From positions 35,508,061 to 35,572,060 of the forward strand of contig NW_019211454.1 in the NCBI RefSeq assembly GCF_002443255.2: a stretch of 64,000 bases of DNA, given 5' to 3'. Each line of letters opens with the position of its first letter. Position 1 is the stretch's first letter. The notes under the pieces are model-generated. The model worked only from the letters and a program-made list of their open reading frames with translations. It did not search any database and was not told where the DNA came from. The DNA comes from Varroa destructor. Its lineage: Eukaryota > Arthropoda > Arachnida > Mesostigmata > Varroidae. The translations under genes and the position numbers were made by a program. Below are positions 1-10,568 of the stretch, piece by piece.

Positions 1-1068
1 CCTGAATATCGCAATTTTGTTTTAAAGACATAGGCCCGCCTTTTAAGAACTTGAAATAATAAGGAATGCAAAAGCCGTTTTCGTTGTCTAGAATATATAA
101 TATCGAATATCTTGAAAGGTCTATTTGTAATTATTTGTAAATAATTGCAGCATTGACTGATGTTGTTATTCTGGTTTATTGTTTTTCACGTGTTCTGTCC
201 TGATTCGTGACCTCGTGCGGCTGATCTGAGGTCTAGACGCCTGTTAAAACCGCTTTCCTAATAACATTTGTCTATCTTTCTAAGGAATTCTATTGAGAAG
301 CCTATGGCTGCGTAAAAAAACTCTGAAAACTTTTTGTAACTCAATTGCTTAACGGCTTTATATTAAATAAATTGTACTCAACATCTCGTTTTACGACTTC
401 GATCCAAGATGAAGTGCGTTTCCAAATGTACCTGATATACAGCATACGCAGATGAAGACTAGATGAAGATTGCCGAGTTGTCCTTGTAACCGAACTTCGC
501 GTCACTGCTAGCTTTTGATGATGTCTCAGCAACAACAGCAGCAACTGCAGCGGAACAACAGCAGGCACTTCTTAGAGGATACGGAATTTAGCTGATGCCT
601 GACGGTGTTTCGGAGCGATCGGAGCAGATCGATACCGCAAATGCTTACGCACTTCCGGATAACATTATGACTGCTGTTGATTTACAAGCAAAATACTTCT
701 CGTGCCCTGGCACTGCCGGCGCCATATTTAATGAAGACGTATCTGTGAAAAATTCCTGTGCGATTTGCGAAGTCTTTTGAGACGCTACCTAGAACTACCA
801 CCGGAATAGAATTGATAATACAGTGCTAAATATATGCACAATATTGTACTTATTATGTAATACATTGAACATGTATTTATTTGTACGGTTTCCTTAGAGA
901 TTCCTGGCAGCAAAACGTCAAGCAGATATTTATGTATCTAGTTACTGAGACCGAGCTCAGTAGCGGGGGGCATACTTGTGGAAAACCATTTGTTTCTCTT
1001 TTGGATTAAACATATGTGCACGACCATAATATAGTCTCGTCCAATATATTTTAATTTAACATACTTCC
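1..1068. other. AT-rich stretch, no recognised gene
   Basis: The only noticeable content is a slightly GC-richer patch at about 490-780. A CAG/CAA run there would read as a short polyglutamine (MSQQQQQQLQ from 516). A 61-codon open frame follows at 595-780. I recognise neither. The possible acceptor before the CAG run (ends 511) has a weak pyrimidine tract. It could be a terminal exon or chance. Confidence 0.3.
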
Positions 1069-1172
1069 TTTAGCGTTTAGGTACTGACACCTCCGAAATC
1101 GGGAACGGTGCCTGTGGGAGACAGCCAATTGAAAATACCTTACGGGCAGAAGGAAACGAAGCTGTGTGTTAA
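1069..1172 (+). mobile_element. Ty3/gypsy-type RNase H relic
   Basis: From 1083 the frame reads TDTSEIGNGACGRQ and then PIENTLRAEGNEAV, ending at a TAA at 1170. This follows the start of the RNase H domain in Ty3/gypsy polyproteins, where the family has TDAS..GIGA.L.Q and then a P-I...TL..AE.N block. The first catalytic Asp is present (D at 1086). The TTT AGC GTT at 1069-1077 fits the preceding P-F-x-V, but it is shifted in frame relative to 1083, and part of the link between Q and PI is deleted. The upstream reverse transcriptase is not convincingly visible. The piece also has a splice-acceptor-like lead-in (tag at 1078-1080), which I think is coincidental. This is a dead fragment, not a host gene. 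Confidence 0.5.
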
Positions 1173-1580
1173 ATTGAGAATGATAGCATAGGGTCAAGTG
1201 CCTGCACTGTATTCAAAAAGTCCATGCAGACGAACTAGCATTTCCAAAAATCAGCAAGAAATAGTGAAATTTTGCTACGGATCCCAGTTGGAAAACTACT
1301 TTCTCTCAACAGCTCAATGTTTACGACGGTATCCTACACTGCATTGTAAATATGTTGCACGCTCATTATAGACAGTTTTATGTAACGCTATGTATGCTTT
1401 GCACCTTAGGTACTCATGAAGGATCCGTATAGTACAGTGGTTTATGAAAGTACTAGCTAAAGCCATGTTAGTTAATCCGAATATCTTAGATTTTCCCTAA
1501 ATGTAGTGATTCGGCTTGGTTTGCGCCATTCCCTGCTGTGTGCGGCCAAAAACCTCTGTGCGCGTTGTTGTACAATCTAG

Positions 1581-2024
1581 TTATGTCACACGTTAAATTG
1601 TACAGGCCGTACGTTTTTCGCATGGGCCGAAAAGCAGTTGCAAGGAAGGCCCAATTTTATACCGAAAATCATCTTTTCAGATGACTCACTTCTCTACGTA
1701 ATTGAACCAGTACTAAATTACAGTACCCTTATGCCAAATAGGATCCCTCGATGTACATCATATAATACGACGGCCATAGACTGGGGCGGGTTATCCATGA
1801 AGATTTTTTTCAAATCGTATGTTTACAACGAGTTCGAAATTGCTCTTTTCATGTGCCCTATCCTATCCTATCCTTACTTCATTATGATATACCGCGTCCG
1901 TAAACATACAGATGCATTTTGGCTGGGTTTCCTGAATATTCAGAAAAGTTTTAACCTGTATTGCTTTCGAAGAAGCGTCTGTATTCGTTCCTGGGGTAAG
2001 GGGTTTTCTCCAGCCCATTTTTAA
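1581..2024 (+). mobile_element. Tc1/mariner transposase relic (DDE domain)
   Basis: One frame stays open for about 148 codons, between a TAG at 1578 and a stop ending at 2024, in AT-rich DNA. Motifs fall in Tc1/mariner order. R-x-x-F-A followed by a short spacer starts at 1608. KIIFSDDS at 1665-1688 carries the first catalytic Asp (family: FSDES). DWGGLS at about 1779-1796 matches VWG.S. RKHTDAFW at about 1899-1922 stands where the family has DNA..H.A. A remnant of the WP..SPDLNP..W block lies at about 1959-1997. The second Asp and the final D/E are not recognisable, so the protein would be inactive. No helix-turn-helix N-terminus, terminal inverted repeats or flanking TA duplications were found. 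The long survival of the frame may be chance or may mean a recent loss. Confidence 0.55.
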
Positions 2025-3443
2025 ATCGTATCAGCGAGCACCGAGCATGTGCATTTCTCTGTCCCACCCCAGTTCAACTATTTATTCGACGCTCGGCTGG
2101 CACTGGGCGACCCAGAAAAAGTTTTGATTAACTTCCCGTTTTTCGCTTCTATTTCATAGCAGCAATTCTTGATGCGTTGTGTTCGTGGCAGTTCAAGCAG
2201 TGATTGTACCAGCCAACGCAAAGCTGCTCGTCAAACCCTCCAGGGAATTCAGGAAGTTTCAGATATCGACTTCAGTGCCTGACACAACAAGACGACTTCA
2301 GGCACAAGCAGCGATCTTACGGTCCAGGCTATTATGCACCGCAGAGCCACAGATAGCAGAATTGATCTTGTGGTGTCAACAATTAATTCTGTTAGTGTGT
2401 TGTTTTCGAAATTATGCTGTATTTAAACTTGTAGGTTTTGGAAAACTTTTGGTCATCGGTAGTATTCCTTAGAGTTAAATTCGAGCGCGACTTTCAAACA
2501 ATGAAAATTCTGTAATTCGGTAACGAAAAACATAATCGCAAACTAGACAATCGTGCATCGTCCATATATTCAGTAATTTGTGTGTCATCTCAAATTTACC
2601 AAGATTGAAGCAGGTTTCAGTTAGCTAGTTAGTTCCGGAATCATAAGAAGTTTCTTGTTAAGTTTCCAAGCCGCTTCTCAAAAAGAGTTATTCAACTGCA
2701 AATGGTTTCCTAACGAAGAGGTTCTCTATTCACTATAACGTAATAGCGTTTACGTTGTCCGACTCTTCATTTCCCCGGGAAAGGTCCATCTGAGTGTATC
2801 TCAGTAAAATTATTTTTATTGTGCTGTCTCGTTGAGCAAATTAACAATCGTTGCTGGACGAGATAGGTATTTAGCTGGTAGAAACTGAGAAAAGCTTGGT
2901 CTGATGGGGAACGTTATGATTATGCAGAAGGAGCAATGTTACCTTAAATTGCAGTTATCGACAGCATTTTGCCTAGGAATGTCGGGCCATCTTTTGATGC
3001 GTTGGTTAGTGAGCGAAGCTGTCGGGTAGCATATTATTATTTTCTAAGAGTTTCAATGGCAAAGTCTTTTATAGAATGCATTCTGTTCATAAAAGAAAGC
3101 GGGCCTCTATGTATTCCATACGTCTAATTTCTACTTTCTGGTCTAAGTTACTAAAGTAAGGCGAAGTAACTTAAATATTCCTTGAATTTTGACAATAGAA
3201 GTGTGAAGATGACAAAAAGCTTTATGTAAAACGAACTCAATTCTACTAGATTAATATTAATAATATGAACAAAAGCGTATTATAAGAATAAGTGTATGAA
3301 TGGAAACAGGTATTTTTGGAATAAGTGGTCATTTATAAGTTTCACATTGGAGTTGCATGTTATTTTCGGTCAGCCACGGACCAGCTTTCGTGAGACATCC
3401 TTCATGATAGGTCTACTATGGGACTAATTTAATAGCACGGTCG
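2025..3443. other. Non-genic stretch between two transposon relics
   Basis: Mostly AT-rich with nothing I recognise. The one structured piece is a good splice acceptor at 2158-2159 followed by a 40-codon open frame (listed separately as a candidate exon). No RNA gene, inverted repeat or long open frame stands out. Confidence 0.4.
2160..2282 (+). CDS. Candidate terminal exon, product unknown
   Basis: A pyrimidine-rich lead (cgcttctatttcatag, ending at 2159) makes a good splice acceptor. In phase 0 the following sequence is open for 40 codons to a TGA at 2280-2282. The peptide starts QQFLMRCVRGSSSS and ends EVSDIDFSA; it is hydrophilic and matches no family I know. No partner donor is obvious in the preceding 1 kb, which is filled with transposon relics, so the exon may be a chance arrangement. 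A poly-A signal is not evident nearby. Confidence 0.2.
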   Translation, partial: QQFLMRCVRGSSSSDCTSQRKAARQTLQGIQEVSDIDFSA

Positions 3444-3825
3444 AACTGCTTAAATCATACCTCTAAGTATCATCTGAAGTTCACATTGAAGTACAATTCC
3501 ATTCGTCAAATATGATCCGTATATATATTTCGCATACTTTTGAAACATGAGGGTGTCCCGGATACATCGCAAGTTATTACGAACGAACTTCAGTAAAAAT
3601 TATTTAAGGTATCTAGGTTTTTTACAGCGATTTACGATGTTTGTTCAGAAAGAGCTCACGCAAGTTTTGAAGAACCGTTCAATTTTGTTGGTGTCAGAAC
3701 ACCATACCTTTCATAGTATTTCAGATGATATAGGCGCATACAAAAAACTTACACTATCTTTTAGTCAGACTGACACTGATCTTCAATCTTCAGTTCTAAC
3801 GGAAATTCTATTTCGCGTATTATAA
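3444..3825 (+). mobile_element. Ty3/gypsy reverse transcriptase relic (connection/thumb)
   Basis: Three pieces in different frames line up with the end of a Ty3/gypsy reverse transcriptase. At 3471-3509, HLKFTLKYNSIRQ matches the L.LN..KC.F... segment. At 3524-3558, Y-I-S-H followed by ...G..P matches the (Y/F)LGH.+...G..P segment. From 3550 the frame reads VSRIHRKLLRTN, then LRYLGFLQRFTMFVQ (3604-3648), matching V..I......TN...LR.FLGF..Y.R.FV. After that come ELTQVLKN and, near 3745, AYKKLTLS, where the family has aF..LK..L. At least two frameshifts separate the pieces. The YxDD active site, which should lie upstream, was not found. It is a dead remnant. Confidence 0.5.
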
Positions 3826-4949
3826 AAAGATATTACATGTTTTTTCGTTAATTTCCTTCTGTCGCATTGCGAAATTGTTGAAGAGAGATATATTAAACGA
3901 AATGTGTGATTAAATAGAATAAATATTGATATACAATTGTATTCCGTATTTTCTATTTTTTTTTTTAATCACCAGCCTTTTGTAGTTCCACCTACCGAGT
4001 CGCTGTAATAATTTCCTAACGCTGGAACATAACATTATAACAAGTTTCGATCACTTTCGACCAATCTTCTACTTGGATCTTGGTGGGTTTCGAAGCGTTT
4101 CATGTACACCCAAAAACGTAAACTAAGCACGAAAGTTGTTAAGCTAACTAGTTCGATGATACTAGTTATTTGCTACCAATAAATATTATCGACGACGAGA
4201 TACTAGGCCAAGATTCCTTTAAATTGTCAAAGGCGAACTTGGATAAAGTCGGTATCAGTGAGATCTTCTACTTGGTCTTGCTTATGTGCACGCTGCAAAG
4301 TGGAGCGCGAGGATCAGTTCGGTCCCTAACGCTGTTCATAGAAGTAGAAAAACGCGAATTGTTTTGTGCTGGAACTGTTTGTAAAAATAAAAATGATACA
4401 CAGGCTTTTAGCCGGCCTTTTCAAAGGACACAGATAGGAAACGATATGCAATGATTCAACTGGGAAATTTGCAGCGTACGTTTAATTGTTTCCTTTCAGG
4501 ATGGAACTACCTCTCATTAAGATCAGAAGCAGCCCTCTGGGAACGTATCTTAGTTCAGACGACACTATATTATGAGTGTTCATACTCACCATTAATACGA
4601 CAAATATTTCGACGGGGTAGAGCTGGTTATTTTTTAGTTCTGAAACATCCCACTTAAAATGCTATTCAGATGTTTTAAACCCAGATGCTCAATACGTAAA
4701 CAAATGATATAGACGATTAATAATAGCGGCGAACATTTAAGGATTCCGGAAATGAGAATCATCATCGTTGCAGACTAATCTACACATTCCGTAAATCTGC
4801 CCACCCCACCCATAACCTCCGTGAGAGATTTTTACCAGTGATACCGACACTGAGGCGATTTAAACCGATGCGAAAAAAAAAATGCAATTTATTTTTCTCA
4901 CATACCCATATTTATTAGTTTATTTTTATTCCATCTCTGTTCATTTTGT
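3826..4949. other. AT-rich stretch, one splice-like acceptor, no recognised gene
   Basis: Contains a T-rich run at about 3951-3966. A strong acceptor ending at 4499 (tttaattgtttcctttcag) is followed by a 24-codon frame that starts with ATG at 4501 and ends in DDTIL at 4572. That ending would suit a class I PDZ ligand, but I see no coding exon upstream to join to it, so I do not call a gene. Confidence 0.3.
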
Positions 4950-6246
4950 AGGCCGACTTTTTCACCACAATAAGCCTGCTTTCTCCTAGCTACATAATAG
5001 TTTCTTTGCGCGTGATATGTTGGCAGTGGTCCTTATTCTACGATGCTAAATGCTAGAATAGAACTGTTCGTCTCGTGGGCTTTCTCAGATCTAGCAAAAA
5101 AGGTCACCAACCGGGGCAACCATACGACTAGGGCGTGTCGCTTCCTATTGCCATCATCTAAGTAAATCTGGAGAATATGATTGCCTGTCGACATCGGCGT
5201 AAGTCTCGGTTTCACGTACACGCGCAAGAAGTAGACCGCAAGTATATCGAGACTGCTCGAGCTTATTCATGGTCAGGTCCGCACTCTTGGCATATCGTCG
5301 TTCCTTGGGGATTTGACCTTTCAAAACCAGTGAATCGCAACTACCATTATCTCATCTAATCTTTAGGACTGTGGTAAGGACAAGAAGGAAACGTACGTTG
5401 ACACGAAGGCGAACGACTGAAAGTGGGAAGCTGTCATGCTGAATTTAAAATGTAAGGGCTAAACATTTCAATCGACTTCTTTTAACAACCCAGAACCCAT
5501 ATCTGCTGAATGTATAATTCCGCCAAGCAAGACCACTTATTACAAATCGGGAACAATCTAGTATAACAAAAAATAAATAAAATTCGTCTATCTGTTGTTT
5601 AAAAGTGATATATATTTTTTGTTCCCGATGAGAATATTGCTATAATCGATACGTGGATATCAGCTCTTCTAAGCTAACGCTATGGCCGGCAAATATCCCA
5701 TGTACGAACAAATCACAAACTCCTCCCGAGGGGTCCGTACGAGCCCAGGTCAAATGATTGTTGTACTCTATGACCGAGGTAGACGCTTGGTGTGGGATGG
5801 CACAGTGACTCATACCAGAGTTCCGTTATATATCAGTCACGACGCTAACAGTTCGATGGCACGAAATTAAGCTAAATAGCATAGAGCTTTGCAGGTTGTT
5901 AACTTGCATAGTAAGTTTGCTTTCGAGGCTCAAGTTGGGCCTTGTCTCATAACGGCTAATATACTATAACGAATGTAACAACGACTTGTTGCAATATTGA
6001 AAACAAGCGGACCGGCTTATCTTTGGCACAATGCTTATCATCACACGTGCAGAGAAAGATGCCATTGTAGCTATTGAAACAAATGGAGGATCACTGGACG
6101 TAAAGAGAGGGAAGGGCCTATTTGATGCTGTTTTTAACGAACTAGGGTACATATTGAAACCGAACTTTTTAATCATGATATGATCGTTTGTTTGACCCAA
6201 CTACATTTTAAGCGTTAATTGCGTTATTAAAAAAAAAAAAAAAAAA
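4950..6246 (+). mobile_element. 3' part of a decayed non-LTR-type retroelement with possible poly-A tail
   Basis: The best preserved pieces are RGRRLVWDGTV at 5775-5807, continuing into P-L-Y-I-S, and AIVAIETNGG at 6061-6090, continuing to F-D-A-V-F-N-E-L-G ending near 6147. These match the C-terminal region of invertebrate retroelement polyproteins that carry RPDG.TL.PW..G..LVWD.TV.DT.A.SY and, further on, VA+ET.G......F..ELG. Weaker upstream pieces are in order: A-R-A-Y-S-W-S-G-P-H-S-W at 5255-5290 (family: ARLLAA.APHSG.W), then traces of a C-G..VD...G.LSC block near 5367-5436. A run of 18 A at 6229-6246 follows closely on the same strand, as expected for a retrotransposed 3' end. Several stops and frameshifts make it inactive. 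The exact 5' limit is uncertain, and target-site duplications were not identified. Confidence 0.65.
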
Positions 6247-6543
6247 CGTATTAATACACCTTCAATAAAGAAAGCTTGAATAACGTTAATGATTAGAGAT
6301 CATTCGGATAGTTCACTTCCTTAGGTTATGACTAGACGAGTTTCAACTGTAAACTATTAAAAAAAGCTTCTAGAATCATGAACGTTTTTAATTATTATTG
6401 CCATATATACGAGTCAAGTAGAAAACAGCCTTTGTTTAACTGTTCCGAAAAAAAAGGCCTCTGGGAGTGAAGCCAGGCTCCTGTATGTGGAAATTTAAAA
6501 TAGAATAAGCTTATTTTGTCAGAAGGTATTTTTACACCATTGC

Positions 6544-6795
6544 GTAGTCCCAGCTCGGTCTCAAGGTGGACCAATGGACATTAGCACGTTAATTTACAAC
6601 GAATTTTGACACCATTTACATATAATGCGTTAGTTTGCTCGTATAGTCGTGGCTAATATGTCTGTAGACAAAGCAACAAACATAATGACAACTACTTTTC
6701 GGCTCAATCACTATTACGTTTTGCCGTGGCCTGTACTGCTGCGGCTGGATAGCTTGGCCAATAATCTTAAGGGTCAAAAACTTGTTTGTATGTGA
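6544..6795 (+). mobile_element. Weak Tc1/mariner transposase trace
   Basis: In a single frame with two stops (6607 and about 6622) I read GGPMD-ISTLIYNEF at 6565-6606, N-M-S at about 6652, VLPWP at 6718-6732 and NNLKGQKLV at about 6763-6789. Spacing resembles the Tc1 pattern: G.MN...Y..IL, then DNA..H, then 21-22 residues to L.WP, then about 11 residues to NLW..L. Only about a third of conserved positions survive. The final SPDLNPIE motif and the catalytic D/E are lost. The call depends on order and spacing more than on identity, so it could be a coincidence. Confidence 0.3.
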
Positions 6796-9700
6796 GTTAA
6801 TAACTACAATGTTATACATAGATGGACTAACTACAAGTGGAATCCTCAAGGAAGGAAAATACTCGCAGATGCGCAACTTTATCTAACCGAGATACCGGAG
6901 TGGAACCATCACTGTCTGGGAAATGGTCCCAGCATCGTACTTGCTTTCATATTTGTCCTCTTCACTCTTATCCTCTGTTCGACATCTCTATTGCAAGATG
7001 TCTGAACAATCTGACACACAGGACCTCGCTTACGCCCATCGCCGAGGGCAATTGATGTCCCGTAGTAGACCGCAAGTGGACAAGATGATAGGACTCTACC
7101 AGCTAGGACGGCTTTAGGTCCGTCGATACGGTTACGTGGCGCGAAGTTACTAGCAGAATGGAGGAACACGAAGTCTACTGGAAGTATCATTATGTTGAAA
7201 GCGACAGTACACAAGCAGTGTTATTCTACTAACAGTATCAACCCAAGTAATCGTCGTTATCAGTGCAAAGATAAGTAACTATTACACAATATTTTTTGCC
7301 TTACATCCAACATCGCAACCTTTTCACGTTCCTGGAGATATCCATAGTTCACCATAGCCGTTAAACGAGCGGTGAAGGGCAATCGACGATAGCAAGAAGC
7401 GCCAAAACGATGCATAGTTTTCGAATAAATATTTTTTTTCTTTTTATAGATTACATGTTAGTCTGATGAATAAAATTTCGAAGCTTCAGATTTAGTCCCG
7501 CTATCTCCTGTAGAAATGCATTCTACCTGTTTCGTTGTTGAATGATTTATTACGCTTTCTAAATAATATTGATTTTTTTATTTGTTATAAGTTTAACACC
7601 CTGTTAGGGCATGTTATTGCTTAAATTAGAAGCTATTAGTAGCTGAATTCAGTTAAGCCTTCCGGCCACACCCAGAACTAATTTCAGTAAATCTTCCCGG
7701 TTGCCGGAAACCCGCGTCGCCATTATTTTCACCGATAATTTTGTTTCAAAAATAAGGCTACGTCTGTCCACATCTTGATTCCATGAATTCAAATCGTGAT
7801 AGACTGACTCCAGAATAAAATACAGAAAAACCACTTCTTCCTTTAACGGGTACCCACAGAAGAAAAGCGGAATATATTCTTGCGAAAAGTAGGTCATGCA
7901 GAAGACAGCAAGGATAAGTAGTCTCCTTGATTTCAAGTCAACGATTTGTTCACTCTACGGGACGTTGAACTTCGACTCATACGTGGCTAGCGAACAGATC
8001 CGCGAGCTGAAGTTCGTATTTGGTATTTCTGTTTTCGCTTGTACAATAGATGACTAGGCGATTGCTTACCTGCAGCTTTTGAAGCCGACTCAAGCTATGT
8101 CCAAGTGGCAGTCGTGTCACCCGCGGACTATTTTCACCTATTGCCCATTAATTTCAACTTGGCTGTGGAAATATGTGGAATCAGCCTGAGACAGAGTATC
8201 GATATTTTGCGATCACGCCGGCATCTGGAAAAATACATAGAATAGGGGGAAAAAAAGTCCCAATGTGGAGGGTGAGTTCGCTGAAGTTCTTTCCTTTCAG
8301 GCGAAATCACATATCAGCTTACTTTAGCTCAGATCTATGGCACGATGATGGCATCATGTTAGTCATCCTACATTGAAGGAAGACGCTTGATTCAAGTGAG
8401 CCGACTGGCTTGACGCTAGTCGCGATGCCGGTGAGCCGATAGACTGAAACAAATAAGACGACATCAGCTCGTGTCACGGAGAAATCACCACAGAGTAAAC
8501 ACTAAACAGAAAAATTACAAAAACTGTACCAATATGCAAAAGTTCTAAATGAGAGTATCGGCATAAAAATACCACGCTACAGTCTGACTCGAGAATTAGC
8601 TAGCTCGTAGCTAAATTTTAGAGTTTAAATTGAAAGCTAGGAAGTCTGACGAATGAATGACACTGATAAACATATATCTATTATAGGGCAGCGTAGGTCA
8701 AAAAAAGGAATTTCAAACCCATATACCGCTATTAAATTCCATGTTTATGCGCACAATCCTGGGTATGAAATATAGGGCATACAGCGGGCGCATCTTAATG
8801 CAACCTAGTCGTTTCTCCATCTTGATTATTTAAATATTGCGGCGTTTTTCAACATCGTCTGAAGAAAAATCTGTCCAGTGACCTGATTCAAGTTAATAAG
8901 GATAGGCGAACGGATTTGATAACGGGAAGTCTTTCATCATCACCGTCACGTCACTCATGTAAAGCGTTTTCAAAGCTCGTGGTTCAAAACAGGTACAACT
9001 TTAAATAAAGTAACTACAGATCAACTTCAAACAATTATACGAGCCCCAAAATTGCGCAACGCAGCGCATAATAATTGTCGTTATAGTGAAAAATATTAAG
9101 CCGACATGGAACATATATGTACGCAAAGATCCCGTTTCTCGGATCCTGTCTGAATTCCTTTTTTTTTTTGTGTTCCCTAAGCGATAACAATGCTTAGGGG
9201 TTTCTTCTGCAATAACAGCTCAAAAACGAATCGTGCAAATGAATCGCTTCCTTGAAAAACTGTATTGTATCTCAGCGGAGGCACTCTGACAAATAGCTCA
9301 GTAGTGTGATTACTTTAGCAGAGATGGAAGCTATAATAATACTTCGAGTCCTTCAGCCGAGACATATGCTGTTATTAGACTACAATCGAGCGACGTGCAG
9401 GGGTGTGTAAGCGGATGGCCTGGACGCACGCCTGAATTAACCGGGCAAACAGAGGGAAAAAAACCTGACGAAAAGGGGCAAAACGGTGAAACGTTTTGAG
9501 ACGTCATCTTCCGTCGGGTGCAAAACAGTAAATGCCGTTGAGTAGTTAGCTAAAGGGTGTTCCTGCGTGTCAGATGTGCACCAAGTATCTGCGTTTCGCT
9601 GTTGGGCTAGTATAAATCGTAGGTTAAATATCAACTTCTGCTTGTAGAATTCTTGCTTTAAATCTGCTCCGAATGATCTTTGAATCATTGACTGAATATG

Positions 9701-10340
9701 GCGGAACAGATGGTCTAACTCATGGGGGGAGTATTTCCCAGCACACGCATGCGCTGAAGAAAACCATTGCTTCCCACAAGTTCTTTTTGTGTAGACAACA
9801 ATCCGCTAACAAATATATGTAGCACACAAGAATCACTTATTTTTCACTTGTTAACTGTTAACCGTCTTACAATAGTTCAAATGGTTCAAATATGGAAAAT
9901 ATACCACCTTTTTGGTTCAAAGGGAAGATGAGTATTAAGGTGAGCATGCCTTTTTCAAATAGGAACCTTAGTTAGCCAACTGAAACCAGTAAAACTATGC
10001 ATTGCGCAAAAGCTCCCTAAAATCTCGCTATTCTTAACAAACAGGTTGGGTCCTACTATGAATGAACCAAGTAGAAAGGAAAAATAGGTTGGTAATAGAT
10101 GGCACGGTTGAAAAGAACTTTCTGATTATAACGACTTTGCATAGATAACGTATGTGACGTCCGCTCCTGCCAGGCCCTCACATTATGCGCCTGAATCTTC
10201 TTAAAGTACCCTCTCTTGAGGAATCTACATGTGAATAAGGGGCTGTAACCAGTTGAAGGGCCTGTTTTTTTATTGCATCTTAAAATCGTATTTAAATTCG
10301 AACGCAACAACTTTTAGTAGGTAGGGAAAAGCAGGGTTGT
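6796..10340. other. Mixed stretch with candidate splice signals, no recognised gene
   Basis: Holds the minus-strand exon candidate 7034-7177. A minus-strand open frame of about 100 codons lies at 7649-7942. Its peptide contains RRLLILAVFCMTYFS and ends LLKLVLGVAGRLN; I do not recognise it. On the plus strand, an open stretch at 8191-8270 precedes a GTGAGT donor at 8271. A pyrimidine-rich acceptor at 8300-8301 lies only about 30 bases further, too close to be its partner. The rest (8.4-10.3 kb) is AT-rich and empty to my reading. Confidence 0.3.
7034..7177 (-). CDS. Candidate internal exon, product unknown
   Basis: Read on the minus strand, a pyrimidine-rich acceptor (tgtcgctttcaacataatg, then atacttccag) is followed by 47 fully open codons. 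The candidate ends at a GTAAGC donor, with 2 bases before the first codon and 1 base after the last. Only this phase is open. The peptide begins DFVFLHSASNFAPRNRIDGP and ends PLAVYYGTSIALGDG. It is mixed hydrophobic/polar and looks like folded protein, but I cannot name a family. The sequence is GC-richer than its neighbours. The same DNA is also open on the plus strand in places, so coding direction is not proven. No matching flanking exons in a consistent phase were found. Confidence 0.3.
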
Positions 10341-10568
10341 GATCAATCGCATGTTCGGTATGGTCCCATGCTAAAAGGATTAAGCAGAAGGTTCTCAAGG
10401 CAACCATATAGGCGCGATAAAGATTTTTATATGGTACATCCTTACATCGCATGTGTACATTTTATAGTCCACAATGCATTGCATATACCATATGGTAGAG
10501 AGCCTCTAAATTTATCTATTCTCTCGAGCACTGTGAGAGCACACGAGAATCCGCTTCCAGTTGAATAA
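10341..10568 (+). mobile_element. Retroelement integrase relic (end of catalytic core)
   Basis: The frame 10341-10568 reads D-Q-S-H-V-R-Y, then LKGLSRRFS, then a D-K-x-F block, then H-F-I-V-H, and finally YGREPLNLSI from 10491. LTR-retroelement integrases have, in this order, DG..ER.N..L...L, W...L......AYN...H and ...P..L.YGR.P. The spacing from the H to YGREP is within one residue of usual. The conserved catalytic Glu (of ERxN) is replaced by Val in this reading. The preceding DQG motif and zinc-binding HHCC domain are not convincing nearby. This fragment is probably from a Ty3/gypsy-like element. It is inactive. Confidence 0.4.

Noticed and set aside
4500..4575. Terminal exon ending in a PDZ-ligand-like DDTIL
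   Set aside because: The acceptor is good but the frame is only 24 codons, another phase is open longer, and no upstream coding exon is visible.
5033..5167. Minus-strand terminal exon behind an acceptor (45 codons including stop)
   Set aside because: The same DNA fits the upstream part of the plus-strand retroelement remnant, which explains its protein-like look.
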